Positions 1-7,924 are shown, counted from the stretch's first letter. The stretch: 49,031 nucleotides of DNA from Phycisphaerae bacterium (GCA_022072085.1 JAJVII010000056.1:1-49031), one strand, 5' to 3'. Numbers and translations are program-made. Notes: generated by a model from the letters alone, not told the origin.

Positions 1-20
1 TCTGCCGTAGACTGACTCAT
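1..20 (-). CDS. Start of an unidentified gene, cut by the window edge
   Basis: Only the first six codons are inside the window. The minus-strand ATG at 20-18 begins M-S-Q-S-T-A and stays open to base 1. It is called because a good Shine-Dalgarno sequence, AGGAG at 34-30, sits nine bases before the ATG, and because the leader is structured. It lies downstream of the PEP-CTERM genes on the same strand, so it may be read from their transcript or from its own promoter. Six residues are too few to suggest a product. Confidence 0.35.
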
Positions 21-23
21 GGT

Positions 24-85
24 GGCGTACTCCTCTGCCCGCGTGGGCGGTTTGGTGGTTATCTGCAAGACAACCAGAGTACGCC
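24..85 (-). promoter_or_regulatory. Structured 5' leader that can hide a ribosome binding site
   Basis: Read on the minus strand, GGCGTACTC (85-77) and GAGTACGCC (32-24) form a perfect 9-bp outer stem. Inside it are two small hairpins: TGGTT/AACCA (76-56 region) and GCCC-acgc-GGGC (around 48-37). Together they would make a three-way junction. The 3' strand of the outer stem overlaps the AGGAG at 34-30 that serves the ATG at 20, so folding would reduce ribosome access. It matches no riboswitch class I can recognise. It could be a ligand-sensing leader, a ribosomal-protein-type attenuator, or chance. Confidence 0.45.
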
Positions 86-140
86 GCCTTTTCATTCCCT
101 CATCAACAACTTTCGGTTATACCTCCCTGTCTGGTTGCCA

Positions 141-926
141 TCAGCCCCTGCGGCGTGGCCGGAGACCGCCGGCCAGCCCTGCACCACCGACCAGCAGCAG
201 GCCCAGCGTCGCCGGCTCGGGGACCGGCGCCGGGTCGTATTCGATCCGCACCAGCGTGACCCCGCCATAGTTGCCGCCGCCGACATAGCCGTAGGGGCTG
301 TTGATCTTGAACCCGTAGACCAGGTCAGCCGCCGGATCAAACCCGCTGACGGCGCTCAGCAAGACGTGCATCGTCTTGGTCTGGCCGGCCGAGAAGGAAC
401 CCAGGTCGGACAACTGGCCCAGCGTGCGTGTGGCGGTCGCCGCGGCGGTCTGGTCGTAGGTATACAGCACGATCGTGTCGTCGCTGCCGCTGGCGCCGTT
501 GAATGTGGCGGCGAAGGCGTTGTCGTTGCGGAAGACCAGGTCGATGTAGGTGGCCGTCGAGACGTCCAGGGCGTTGCTCGCGTTGTAGACCAGCAGGCCT
601 GCGTTGCCGTTGCTCGTGTAGGCCCCGTTGCCGGTGCCGATCTGCATGTTGCCGTACGACACGGTCGCGACCATGGCGGTCGCACCGCCACCGACGTCGG
701 GGAAGTTGTCGTAGCGGCCGCCGATCTCCCAGCCGGTCAGCAGGCCCGAGCCGGGCCCGAGGTTGAAGCCGTTGTAGTTGGCCGACGTGCTGCTGAAGTT
801 CAATGGCGGAGTCACGTTCGAGAAATCCTCGATGGTCACAACAGCCGCGCCGGCCGGGCCGGCCAGCAGCGCCGTTGTCGCCGCGACCGCCAGGGCCGCA
901 AGGATTGTTCGCATCGTGCGAGTCAT
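141..926 (-). CDS. PEP-CTERM sorting domain protein
   Basis: Predicted secreted or surface protein of 261 residues. The chosen ATG at 926 has AGGAG seven to eight bases upstream (939-935) and starts a clean signal peptide (MTRTMRTILAALAVAATT, Ala-rich cleavage region); a longer frame adds 18 residues without a ribosome site. The middle is Gly-, Asn- and Ser-rich with beta-strand-like alternation and no catalytic motif that I recognise. The last 27 or so residues are a classical PEP-CTERM tail: VPEPATLGLLLVGG, a short hydrophobic helix and an Arg cluster. In this family an exosortase cleaves the tail and the protein is exported to the surface or exopolymer. It is the last of three such genes, 46 bp after the previous one, and is probably expressed from the sigma-54 promoter at 2516-2531. 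Confidence 0.85.
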   Translation of the reverse strand: MTRTMRTILAALAVAATTALLAGPAGAAVVTIEDFSNVTPPLNFSSTSANYNGFNLGPGSGLLTGWEIGGRYDNFPDVGGGATAMVATVSYGNMQIGTGNGAYTSNGNAGLLVYNASNALDVSTATYIDLVFRNDNAFAATFNGASGSDDTIVLYTYDQTAAATATRTLGQLSDLGSFSAGQTKTMHVLLSAVSGFDPAADLVYGFKINSPYGYVGGGNYGGVTLVRIEYDPAPVPEPATLGLLLVGGAGLAGGLRPRRRG

Positions 927-972
927 CTGTGATTCTCCTGCATGGCGGAAAACGTTGATCCCGCCTCGATAC

Positions 973-1689
973 TCACGCACCGCGGCGCCGCCGGATGCGC
1001 CGCCCGATCAGCCCCAGCCCGCCCAGGCACAGCAGCCCCAGCGTCGCCGGCTCGGGAACAGCAGTGACCGAGGCAATCTCAATGGCCATGATGCTACTGT
1101 TCGTGGTCGTGTAAGTAAACCAGATGGACGGCTGGGCGTCGTAGTTGCCGCTGGCCCCGTCCGGATCGAACAGAACCGTGCTGAGCGTGTGCGTGTCGCT
1201 GATGCTGGCCAGGTCTCCGACGACCATGTCCGCGCGGACGACCGTGAAAAGCGTGTCGTCGTGGGCCAGAGCGTTGTAAGTCGACGGAGAAGAGTATTGC
1301 CAGTCGCGCATGTACAGCGTCACCTGATAGTCGCCGGCCGGCAGGTTCCAGATGATCAACTTGTAGCCGCTGATCGGGCCGGAGAAGTCTTCCTGAAGCG
1401 ACGTGCCGTATCCGGCGGGCCAGGTCCCGGTGACCGGGCGGGCGGCGCTGGGCTGGTTTGACTTGAGCCATCCGTTATAGCCCGCACGCGCCCCCCCGCC
1501 GAGATCAGCCGTTGTGCTGGAGTTGTTGAGCGCCACATCGAAGCGGTTGTTTCCCGTGACCTGCACCCAGCCGCTTTCCACACCGAACGGCCCCATGTCC
1601 AGGCGGTACACGTCCGCCGACGCCGCCTCGCACGCCGACAGCGATATCACTGCAACAGCCGCTATCGTCAGAAGAGTCTTGTGCGACAT
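973..1689 (-). CDS. PEP-CTERM sorting domain protein, paralog of next gene
   Basis: Exported protein of 238 residues. The ATG at 1689 (MSHKTLL) is preferred over the in-frame ATG six bases upstream because AAGGAG at 1704-1699 is nine bases from it but only three from the other. A signal peptide ends near ACEAASAD. The mature N-terminus reads VYRLDMGPFGVESGW followed by VQVTGNNRFD, and this pattern recurs in the neighbouring upstream gene, so the two are diverged duplicates. The C-terminus is a standard PEP-CTERM tail (VPEPATLGLLCLGG, then Arg-rich). The strand-rich middle suggests a carbohydrate-binding-like sandwich fold, but that is inference. It lies between the other two PEP-CTERM genes with gaps of 59 and 46 bp, consistent with one operon. 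Confidence 0.85.
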   Translation of the reverse strand: MSHKTLLTIAAVAVISLSACEAASADVYRLDMGPFGVESGWVQVTGNNRFDVALNNSSTTADLGGGARAGYNGWLKSNQPSAARPVTGTWPAGYGTSLQEDFSGPISGYKLIIWNLPAGDYQVTLYMRDWQYSSPSTYNALAHDDTLFTVVRADMVVGDLASISDTHTLSTVLFDPDGASGNYDAQPSIWFTYTTTNSSIMAIEIASVTAVPEPATLGLLCLGGLGLIGRRIRRRRGA

Positions 1690-1748
1690 GGTCATATTCT
1701 CCTTAAGCATCTCTCTCGGTTCACTCTCTCATGGCTCACGACATTCCG

Positions 1749-2423
1749 CTACCCGCGGCGGCGCCGCATCTGTCCGCCGATCAGCCCCAGCCCACCCAGG
1801 GCCAGTAGCCCCAGCGTCGCCGGCTCGGGGGCGGCCACGAACGGCTCAAGGATTATTCCGGCAATCTTGCCGTTGTCCGTGTTCGAGGAGTCGATGTCGC
1901 CGATGACAATGTTCTCGCCAGCCGTCAGCGTGATATGGAACGTCGTGGTCAGATCGTCCAGGCTGGCCGCGTTCTTGTTGTAGCCGACCAGCGAAACCTG
2001 CACGCCTTGAAGAGTCATCGTGTCGGGAACGACGGGGTAATCGGGGTCGCCGGAAATGATCTTGAGCGTCCAGGTGCCGGCGGCCAGTCCGCGAATCTCG
2101 AGGGCCGAACCGGCGAAGCCCGTGCCGCTCGGATTGCCGAAGTCGACCAGAAGGGCATCGTAGTCGTGAAAGTTGACCGGCATATTGGGCGTTCCGGTGC
2201 GATTGCGGCCGTTGAGCTTGGCCCAGCCAGGCGCTCCGACCTTGACGCCGTTGCCCAAATCGACGGCGGTGCTGTTGTCGAACCGGTTGTCGCCCGACAC
2301 AGCGGTCCAACCCGACTGGGTCGGCGAACCGTTGATCTGAACGTCGAGCATGTACACGTCCGCGTGGGCCAGGCCTGCCCACGTCAGGACAATGACCGTC
2401 ATCGCTGATGCAAGTGATTTCAT
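1749..2423 (-). CDS. PEP-CTERM sorting domain protein, first of operon
   Basis: Exported protein of 224 residues. The ATG at 2423 follows a perfect AGGAGG (2437-2432) with an eight-base spacer. A signal peptide ends at about AHAD. The start of the mature protein, VYMLDVQINGSPTQSGW then AVSGDNRFD and DLGNGVKVGAPGWAKLNG, aligns with the downstream paralog (shared V-Y-x-L-D, S-G-W, NRFD, DLG, GW). The C-terminal tail has PEPATLGLLALGG and an Arg run, so it should be an exosortase substrate. As the promoter-proximal gene it sits about 80 nt behind the predicted sigma-54 start site. That leader has a hairpin at 2468-2486 (CTCGCCC/GGGCGAG). Function beyond surface display is unknown. Confidence 0.88.
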   Translation of the reverse strand: MKSLASAMTVIVLTWAGLAHADVYMLDVQINGSPTQSGWTAVSGDNRFDNSTAVDLGNGVKVGAPGWAKLNGRNRTGTPNMPVNFHDYDALLVDFGNPSGTGFAGSALEIRGLAAGTWTLKIISGDPDYPVVPDTMTLQGVQVSLVGYNKNAASLDDLTTTFHITLTAGENIVIGDIDSSNTDNGKIAGIILEPFVAAPEPATLGLLALGGLGLIGGQMRRRRG

Positions 2424-2515
2424 GGCTCAGGCCTCCTCTCTACCGGCATAGGAAACCCCGACCCGGCCTCGCCCCACAAGGGCGAGCCCAGCAAGACCTC
2501 GCGGAATGTAGGGTA

Positions 2516-2531
2516 TGCAAATGCCGTGCCA
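2516..2531 (-). promoter_or_regulatory. Sigma-54 promoter of the PEP-CTERM operon
   Basis: The minus strand reads C-TGGCACG-gcat-TTGCA, an exact match to the sigma-54 consensus YTGGCACG-N4-TTGCW, with the GG (-24) and GC (-12) elements at the required spacing. Transcription would start near 2505, leaving an 80-nt leader before the ATG at 2423. Exosortase/PEP-CTERM systems are known to be linked to sigma-54 and to the PrsK/PrsR two-component pair, which fits. An upstream dyad at 2651-2668 is a candidate activator site. Confidence 0.82.
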
Positions 2532-2650
2532 GGAACGGTCGGGAGCATCGCCACAGCAAGGCCAAAACTATAACTTATTTGTTTATTTATACTTAGAATG
2601 CGTCGCGTTACAGATAATGACAGGGCCAAGTCCGCACGGCCGGTTCGCGA

Positions 2651-2668
2651 TGTTGCACGAAAGCAACA
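2651..2668. promoter_or_regulatory. Candidate enhancer-binding-protein site (UAS)
   Basis: TGTTG (2651-2655), eight bases, CAACA (2664-2668): a perfect dyad whose inner bases also pair (TGTTGC/GCAACA). It is centred about 155 bp upstream of the predicted sigma-54 start, a normal distance for an activator that loops to the polymerase. The same TGTTG-N8-CAACA dyad lies upstream of the other sigma-54 promoter in this window (39913-39940). The rest of the 2424-2710 gap is AT-rich around 2570-2600 (TTATTTGTTTATTTATAC) and shows nothing else I can name. Confidence 0.6.
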
Positions 2669-2710
2669 CCCTGCCGCCCAGTGTGGCGAAAAGGCGACGC
2701 CTGGGCCATT

Positions 2711-3808
2711 CTATTTCTTCGGCGGCGGGCCGGCCGAGCCGCGGTCGATCCACTGGCTCCCAAGCAGGATGCTGATCGGCTCGCTGCTGTCGCGGGACTG
2801 GAGAAGGACCTCGACGGCCGATCGACCCAGTTCTTCGGGGGAGCCCTCGTCGAAACAGCTCAGGCGGTCCGCGTTGGGCAGGCTCTGTCGCAGGTGCGTG
2901 CCGCCGGCGATGATGCTCACGTCGTGGGCCAGCCGCAGGCCCAGACCGTCGCAGGCGACGATGGCCTCGCAGCCCATCCGCTGATTCGCGGTCACTAACG
3001 CGGTGGGTCGATCGGGGCGCTCGAGCATTTCGTGGACGACTCGGCCGGTCCGGCCGGGGACGCCCGGGTCGCTCAGGATCAGCGATGGGTCGAAGGGTGC
3101 GTCGTGGCCGCGAAGGGCCAGTTCGTAACCGCGCAGCCGCAACTGGGCGACGGTGTCGTGGGGCAGCATGGGACCGACGTAGCCGATGCGCCGATGTCCC
3201 AGCCGCAGCAGCGTGACTGTCGCCTGGTAGATCGCCCGCTGCACGTCGAGGGTGACCAGGTTGGCCCGCTCGGTGCGCGAGTAGCTGTCGACCTGGACGA
3301 CGGTGACGCCTTCGATGCGCCAGGCCAGCAGCGTCTGGTCCGGTGGCACGATGTCGATGAACATCCAGCCGATGGACAGGTACTGCCCGTTGGCAATGCG
3401 GGCCAGGCAGTCGGGGCGGGTCAGGTCGGGCGTCTCGGGCAGAACCTCCAGTCTCAGCCGCCGCGCGGTGCATGCCTTGTCGGCGCCCAGCAGAATCTGT
3501 TGCTGAAACAGCAGGCCGGGCTGCTGGATGAAGGCGATCACCCGGGAGATGGACTCGCGGGAAGCGCCGGCCGCCACGACCATGCCCTCGCGCGCCCGCG
3601 ATCGGATGACGCCCTGCCGCGTCAGCAGGGCGATCGCCTGGCGGACGACGTGGGGCGTCACGCCAAACTGGGCAGCCAGCGCCCGTCGGCCCGGCAGACG
3701 CGTGCCCGGCAGGTACGTTCGCACCTGCTTGCGAAGCAACTCAGCCAGTTGCTGGGGGGTCAGCCGCGGCAACTTCTTCGATCTGTCTGACGGAGACGGC
3801 TTCGACAT
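2711..3808 (-). CDS. GntR-type DNA-binding domain fused to a LacI-type sensor domain
   Basis: Transcriptional regulator of 365 residues. The N-terminal winged helix has the GntR signature: G-x-R-L-P-x-R-R-A-L-A, F-G-V-T-P-H-V-V-R-Q-A-I, then G-V-I-R-S-R-x-x-E-G. The C-terminal 270 residues resemble the periplasmic-binding-protein sensor of LacI/GalR regulators (HRRIGYVGPM, then PTALVTANQRMG and a late DVSIIAGG), so it should bind a sugar or sugar derivative. This architecture is common in planctomycetes and verrucomicrobia. The ATG at 3808 is chosen because a strong promoter lies just upstream and the longer frame crosses it. It is divergent from the sulfatase at 3931, which it may regulate. 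The intergenic gap is only 122 bp. Confidence 0.85.
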   Translation of the reverse strand: MSKPSPSDRSKKLPRLTPQQLAELLRKQVRTYLPGTRLPGRRALAAQFGVTPHVVRQAIALLTRQGVIRSRAREGMVVAAGASRESISRVIAFIQQPGLLFQQQILLGADKACTARRLRLEVLPETPDLTRPDCLARIANGQYLSIGWMFIDIVPPDQTLLAWRIEGVTVVQVDSYSRTERANLVTLDVQRAIYQATVTLLRLGHRRIGYVGPMLPHDTVAQLRLRGYELALRGHDAPFDPSLILSDPGVPGRTGRVVHEMLERPDRPTALVTANQRMGCEAIVACDGLGLRLAHDVSIIAGGTHLRQSLPNADRLSCFDEGSPEELGRSAVEVLLQSRDSSEPISILLGSQWIDRGSAGPPPKK

Positions 3809-3817
3809 GTCGTCGGG

Positions 3818-3847
3818 ATTATATCGCCCGCACGTTCGAGCCGACAA
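3818..3847 (-). promoter_or_regulatory. Sigma-70-type promoter, probably leaderless transcript
   Basis: Minus strand: TTGTCG (3847-3842), 18-bp spacer, perfect TATAAT (3823-3818). The ATG of the regulator follows nine bases after the -10 box, so the transcript would have almost no leader, and there is no Shine-Dalgarno sequence. Confidence 0.6.
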
Positions 3848-3930
3848 GGGATCGACGCGGATTTGGCCGTGACTCCGCCGCCGTCGCCCGATAAGCTTCA
3901 ACGTCCGATAAGCGTGCAAAGGAGGCCCTG

Positions 3931-5259
3931 TTGAGTCGGCCGAACATCCTCATCGTCATCACCCATGACAGCGGGCGGCACTTCGGCTGCTACGGCGCGC
4001 CGGTCGCGACGCCCAACATCGACCGCATCGCCGCGTCGGGCGTGCGCTTTTCGCAGGCCTGCTGCACCGCGCCCCAGTGCAGCCCGGCCCGGGCGTCGCT
4101 GCTGACGGGGCTTTACCCGCACCGGCACGGGCTGATCGGGCTGACCCATCGCGGCTTTCGGCTGGACGCCGGCGCGCCGCGGCTGCCGGCGTTGCTCACC
4201 CAGGCCGGGTATCACACGATCCTCTTCGGCGTCCACCACGAGGAGCCGGACGCCCACGCGATGGGCTACCGCCGCGTGATCCAGGCCGAGACCCGCCAGG
4301 CCGCCCACGTGACGCCGCGCGTCGTCGACTATCTGGCCAGCCAGCCGCCGCAACCGTTCTTCTGCGTGGTCGGTTTCAGCGAGACGCACCGGCCCTATCG
4401 TCACGCGCCGATCGAGGACCCGCGGACACTGGCGCTGCCCCCCTGGCTGCCGGCCGACCTCCCCGACCACCCCGAGGTGCGCGAGGATCTGGCCCACATG
4501 GGCGCCGACATCCGCGCCGTCGACGAAGCGGTCGGCCGCATCGAGTCGGCGCTGGCCCAGGCGGGGCTGACCGACACCACGCTGGTGATCTACACCACCG
4601 ATCACGGGCCGCCGTTCCCGTTTGCCAAGGCGCTGCTGACCGAGGCCGGTCTGGGCACGGCCCTGGTCGGGCGCGGGCCGGGCTTCTCGACACCGGCATC
4701 GGGCGGGCGCGTCATCGACCGCCTGGTCAGCACGATGGACCTGACGCCGACGCTGCTGGAGTTGGCCGGGGCCCCCCTGCCCGCGGGGCTGGACGGGCGA
4801 AGCCTGCTGCCGCTGCTGGCCGACCCGGCCGGTCCCTGGCGCGACCATCTGTTCGCCGAGCAGACCTATCACGCCGGCTACGACCCGCTGCGCGGGCTGC
4901 GGAGCGGGCGCTATCGCTACTGTCGCGGGTGGGAGGATCGGCCGATCTGCTTCCTGCCCAACGTGGACAGCAGCCAGACGCTCGAGCTGCTCAAGTCGCG
5001 GGGGTTGCACAAGGTCCCGCGACCGGCCGAGACGCTCTACGACATCCAGGCCGATCCGACCGAGGGCAACAACCTGGCTGGCGACCCGGCCCACGAGGAG
5101 CTGCTGCTGGAGATGCGCGACCGCGTCGAGCAGTGGATGCGATCGACCGGCGACCTGCTGCTGGCCGGCCCGGTCGCGGCCCCACCCGGGGCGAGATTCA
5201 CGCCGGCCGGCGGACGCGACCCCGAAGACTTCCAGGGCCCAGCCGACTGGCGGGAGTAG
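3931..5259 (+). CDS. Sulfatase, heparan N-sulfatase (SGSH)-like
   Basis: Arylsulfatase-superfamily hydrolase of 442 residues, expected to remove sulfate from a sulfated glycan or its oligosaccharides. The start is TTG at 3931, five bases after AAAGGAGG. The maturation signature is C50-S-P-A-R54, where Cys50 would be converted to formylglycine. Metal and active-site regions include ITHDSGRHFGCYG (residues 10-22) and TTDHGPPFPFAK (222 onward), the latter resembling human SGSH and bacterial relatives. There is no signal peptide, so it probably acts in the cytoplasm on imported oligosaccharides. It is divergent from the GntR/LacI-type regulator, whose ligand may be the sulfated sugar. Exact substrate is unknown. 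Confidence 0.9.
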   Translation: MSRPNILIVITHDSGRHFGCYGAPVATPNIDRIAASGVRFSQACCTAPQCSPARASLLTGLYPHRHGLIGLTHRGFRLDAGAPRLPALLTQAGYHTILFGVHHEEPDAHAMGYRRVIQAETRQAAHVTPRVVDYLASQPPQPFFCVVGFSETHRPYRHAPIEDPRTLALPPWLPADLPDHPEVREDLAHMGADIRAVDEAVGRIESALAQAGLTDTTLVIYTTDHGPPFPFAKALLTEAGLGTALVGRGPGFSTPASGGRVIDRLVSTMDLTPTLLELAGAPLPAGLDGRSLLPLLADPAGPWRDHLFAEQTYHAGYDPLRGLRSGRYRYCRGWEDRPICFLPNVDSSQTLELLKSRGLHKVPRPAETLYDIQADPTEGNNLAGDPAHEELLLEMRDRVEQWMRSTGDLLLAGPVAAPPGARFTPAGGRDPEDFQGPADWRE

Positions 5260-5267
5260 GCTGCATT

Positions 5268-5822
5268 TCAAGGGGATTGAGGCCCAGACGCCGGCGAAGG
5301 GCCGAGGTTCAGCATCTCCGGGCCGACTTCCTGGCCGCGATGGGCGCAAGCGACGGCGAAGACGCGGTGCGCGAACGCCTCGGCTTGGGCGGCGGTCTGC
5401 TCGATCGAACCGTCGCGCTCGCACACGCGGCGGTAGGCCGTCATGACCGCCCGGCGGGCCGGCTCGGTGAATTTCGCGCTATCCAGCGCGCGGAGCATCA
5501 CCAGGCCGCTGCTGAAGAGCGTCCAGCCCGGGCGCTTGAGCCCGCCCTCCCAGGTGGTTCGCGCGTGGACCAACTGCCAGCGCGGCTTGGGCGGGGACAG
5601 CCCGAGCCGGCCGTATTCGTCGGTCAGACCGTTGCCCTCGACCTTGGATTGGATGCAGAAGCCCAGCAGGAAACGTTGATCGCGCGTCCAGCCCCCGGCG
5701 TAGTCGTAATCGACCAGGCGGCAGTTCAGCCGGTTGAGGGGCTTGAACATCGGCAGGACCACGAGCACCAGCAGCAGCGCCGCCGCGACCACGCCCAGGA
5801 TGATCCACACCTTGCGACGCAT
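5268..5822 (-). CDS. Small membrane-anchored protein of unknown function
   Basis: Protein of 184 residues with one strong N-terminal membrane segment (about residues 5-25, VWIILGVVAAALLLVLVVLP) and a soluble remainder that matches no family I recognise. The soluble part has Trp and Arg scattered through it (AGGWTRDQRFLLGFC, KPRWQLVHARTTWEGG) and one Cys-rich stretch. It starts 18 bp after the beta-propeller gene and is likely co-transcribed with it. It ends eight bases from the convergent sulfatase stop. Codon bias matches its neighbours, which supports it being real. Confidence 0.6.
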   Translation of the reverse strand: MRRKVWIILGVVAAALLLVLVVLPMFKPLNRLNCRLVDYDYAGGWTRDQRFLLGFCIQSKVEGNGLTDEYGRLGLSPPKPRWQLVHARTTWEGGLKRPGWTLFSSGLVMLRALDSAKFTEPARRAVMTAYRRVCERDGSIEQTAAQAEAFAHRVFAVACAHRGQEVGPEMLNLGPSPASGPQSP

Positions 5823-5840
5823 GGTTCAGCCGGGTCCAGT

Positions 5841-6938
5841 TCAGAGCGTGCAGGCCCACAGGGCGCCGCTCTGCTTGGGATTGTCGGTCTCCCCGACAAA
5901 GAACCGCCCGTCGGCGTAGGCCAGGTCGTGCGGGCGGAAGCAGCGCCGCCCGTCGGCGTGGTGCAGCTTGCCGAGAATCTCGGTCGCTCCGCTGGCGACG
6001 TCCAGCGCGAACAGGCTGGTCTGCCACGCGTCGCCGCCGACGCCGTACAGCCGCCCGTCCGGACCGAACACGATCCCGGGCAGCCGGTTGAACGGCAGCG
6101 GACGGGCCAGGTAGCTCAGTTCCATCGTGTCGGGATTGATGCGGTAGACCTCGGCCAGGGCGCTGGCGACGTAGATCATGCCGTCGGGACCGCAGATCAT
6201 GCAGTCGACCGGACCGGCGCCGGCATACATGATGTTGCTGGCTTCGTTGGCCGTCGGCATCACGCACTTGGCCGAGAACTCGAACGAGTTTTTGTCGGGG
6301 TCGTAACGGAAGAATCCCTGCCGCCCGATGCCCCAGGTGCCCCACACGCCGCCGCGCCGATCGACCGCCGGGATGTGCACGATCGACTCCAGCGGGACGT
6401 CCCACCGCACCTTGCCCGTATCGATTTCCATCACCGCGAAGCCCAGCCCGGGCAACGTGAACGCGGTCATCAGCCGGCGCTTGGCGTCGTAGCTGGTCGC
6501 CTGGATGTAGCTGCCGGGCGACGGTCGGCCGATCTCCTCGTACTTCTCCTTGCCGATGTCGTATCGCATCAGCCGGCCGCCCGGACCGGTGCACAGGTCC
6601 GCGGTGCTCTCCAGCGACGCGATGCCGAAGTAGAGGCTGTTGCGACCGCGATCGAGCCAGAGGCCTTTGTGAATCTTGTGGTCCGGCTTCTCGGCGATGG
6701 CGGCAAAATTCAGGCAGCGGAACTTGCACGTCTTCAGATCGAATGCGTGGAGGATGTCCCCGCCGGTGTTGGTGACCCCGCAGAACAAGGTGCCGTTGTC
6801 GCCGACGCACAGCGAGGTGATCGAATATCGGTTGCGGCGGACCTCCTCGCGCAGTTTCGGATTGGCGGCGATCTCTTCGTCCGAGGCGGCGTCGCCGGCC
6901 AGCTTGATATCACGGATCAGGTAATAATCGACTTTCAT
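5841..6938 (-). CDS. Seven-bladed-type beta-propeller protein
   Basis: Protein of 365 residues built of repeated blade-like units such as GDNGTLFCGVTNTGGDILHAF, DRGRNSLYFGIAS, GPDGMIYVASALAEVYRI and GPDGRLYGVGGD, so a beta-propeller is a safe fold call. No signal peptide is seen. The ATG at 6938 has GGAGA six bases upstream and is preferred over a frame starting 33 bases earlier. Propellers of this kind in planctomycetes sit near sulfatases and sugar enzymes and may be lyases, lactonases or binding proteins; I see no catalytic signature that decides. It heads a two-gene unit with the membrane protein at 5268. Confidence 0.72.
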   Translation of the reverse strand: MKVDYYLIRDIKLAGDAASDEEIAANPKLREEVRRNRYSITSLCVGDNGTLFCGVTNTGGDILHAFDLKTCKFRCLNFAAIAEKPDHKIHKGLWLDRGRNSLYFGIASLESTADLCTGPGGRLMRYDIGKEKYEEIGRPSPGSYIQATSYDAKRRLMTAFTLPGLGFAVMEIDTGKVRWDVPLESIVHIPAVDRRGGVWGTWGIGRQGFFRYDPDKNSFEFSAKCVMPTANEASNIMYAGAGPVDCMICGPDGMIYVASALAEVYRINPDTMELSYLARPLPFNRLPGIVFGPDGRLYGVGGDAWQTSLFALDVASGATEILGKLHHADGRRCFRPHDLAYADGRFFVGETDNPKQSGALWACTL

Positions 6939-7120
6939 TCGGTTTCTCCAGTGAACGGGACCAGCAACCACGAACCCGGTCGAGTAAGGGTATCAAACTC
7001 CCGACGGAATTAAACCCCTCTTTTTGCCCGTCGGACCGGCCCGTTGCACCCCGTCGAACGCCCCACTACCATGGCCCCTCAGGGCCCATCCAAGCGGCCC
7101 GTGCGAACCGGAGGTGTCCG

Positions 7121-7924
7121 ATGCAATATGCCTTCATGTCCTTCTCGTCGCCGCAGGCCTCGTTGGCCGACCTGCTGGCGCTGGCCCGCCGATTCGGCTA
7201 CGACGCCATCGAGCCCCGCGTCGGCGGCGGGCACAAGCACGGCGTCGAGGTGACCGCCGACGCCGGCGACCGGGCCCAGGTCCGCGCCGACGCGCTGGCC
7301 TCCGGCGTCCGGCTCTGCTGCCTGGCCACCTCCTGCCGATTCGCCGACCCCGCCGACGCCGCCGACAACATCGAACTGGCCCACGCCTGCATCGACCTGG
7401 CCGCCGACGTCGGCGCCCCCCTGCTCCGCGTCTTCGGCGGCGCACTGGGCAAGGGCCTGGACCGGGCGGCTGCCGTCGCGCTCGTCGCCGACGGCCTGCG
7501 GCAGATCGCCGACCACGCCGCCGAGCGCGGCGTGACCCTCGCGCTGGAGACCCACGACGACTGGTGCGCCCCCGCCGACGTCGCCGCCGTCATGGCCGCC
7601 GCCGATCACCCGTCCGTCGGCGTCAACTGGGACCTGATGCACCCCGTGCGCACCGGCGGAGCGACGATGGAGCAGGCCTTCGCGACGCTCGGCCGATGGA
7701 TCCGCCACGTCCACGTCCACGACGGCAGCGCCGCGACCGACCGGCTGGAGTTCCTGCCCATCGGACGGGGCGTCTACGACCACCGCGTCGCCCTGCGCCT
7801 GCTGACTCAGCTCGGATACGAAGGCTTCCTCAGCGGCGAGTGGATCAACTGGGAGCCGGCCGACGTTCACCTGCCGCGCGAGCTGGCGGCGCTGCGGGCC
7901 CTCGAGGCGTCGTTCGCGCCATGA
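7121..7924 (+). CDS. Sugar isomerase/epimerase, TIM barrel (AP endonuclease 2 family)
   Basis: Cytoplasmic TIM-barrel protein of 267 residues of the xylose-isomerase-like superfamily (sugar phosphate isomerase/epimerase, IolE/IolI-like). Metal-ligand strands are visible in order: LALETHDDW, VGVNWDLMH, HVHVHDG and SGEWINWE, giving the usual Glu, Asp/His, His and Glu set. The start has GGAGGT five bases upstream. It overlaps the next gene by four bases (ATGA), and that gene overlaps the third the same way, so the three are translationally coupled. Its job is probably isomerisation or epimerisation of a sugar or sugar acid feeding the enolase-superfamily enzyme. The upstream gap 6939-7120 has only a hairpin CCGACGG/CCGTCGG with a long loop (7001-7034). 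Confidence 0.82.
   Translation: MQYAFMSFSSPQASLADLLALARRFGYDAIEPRVGGGHKHGVEVTADAGDRAQVRADALASGVRLCCLATSCRFADPADAADNIELAHACIDLAADVGAPLLRVFGGALGKGLDRAAAVALVADGLRQIADHAAERGVTLALETHDDWCAPADVAAVMAAADHPSVGVNWDLMHPVRTGGATMEQAFATLGRWIRHVHVHDGSAATDRLEFLPIGRGVYDHRVALRLLTQLGYEGFLSGEWINWEPADVHLPRELAALRALEASFAP

Noticed and set aside
2424-2450. Nine-codon upstream frame overlapping the first PEP-CTERM start by ATGA
   Set aside because: No ribosome site of its own; likely chance.
4077-7013. 978-codon open frame on the plus strand
   Set aside because: Overlaps the sulfatase in another frame and two minus-strand genes; Arg/Pro/Gly-rich shadow of GC-rich codons with no domain.
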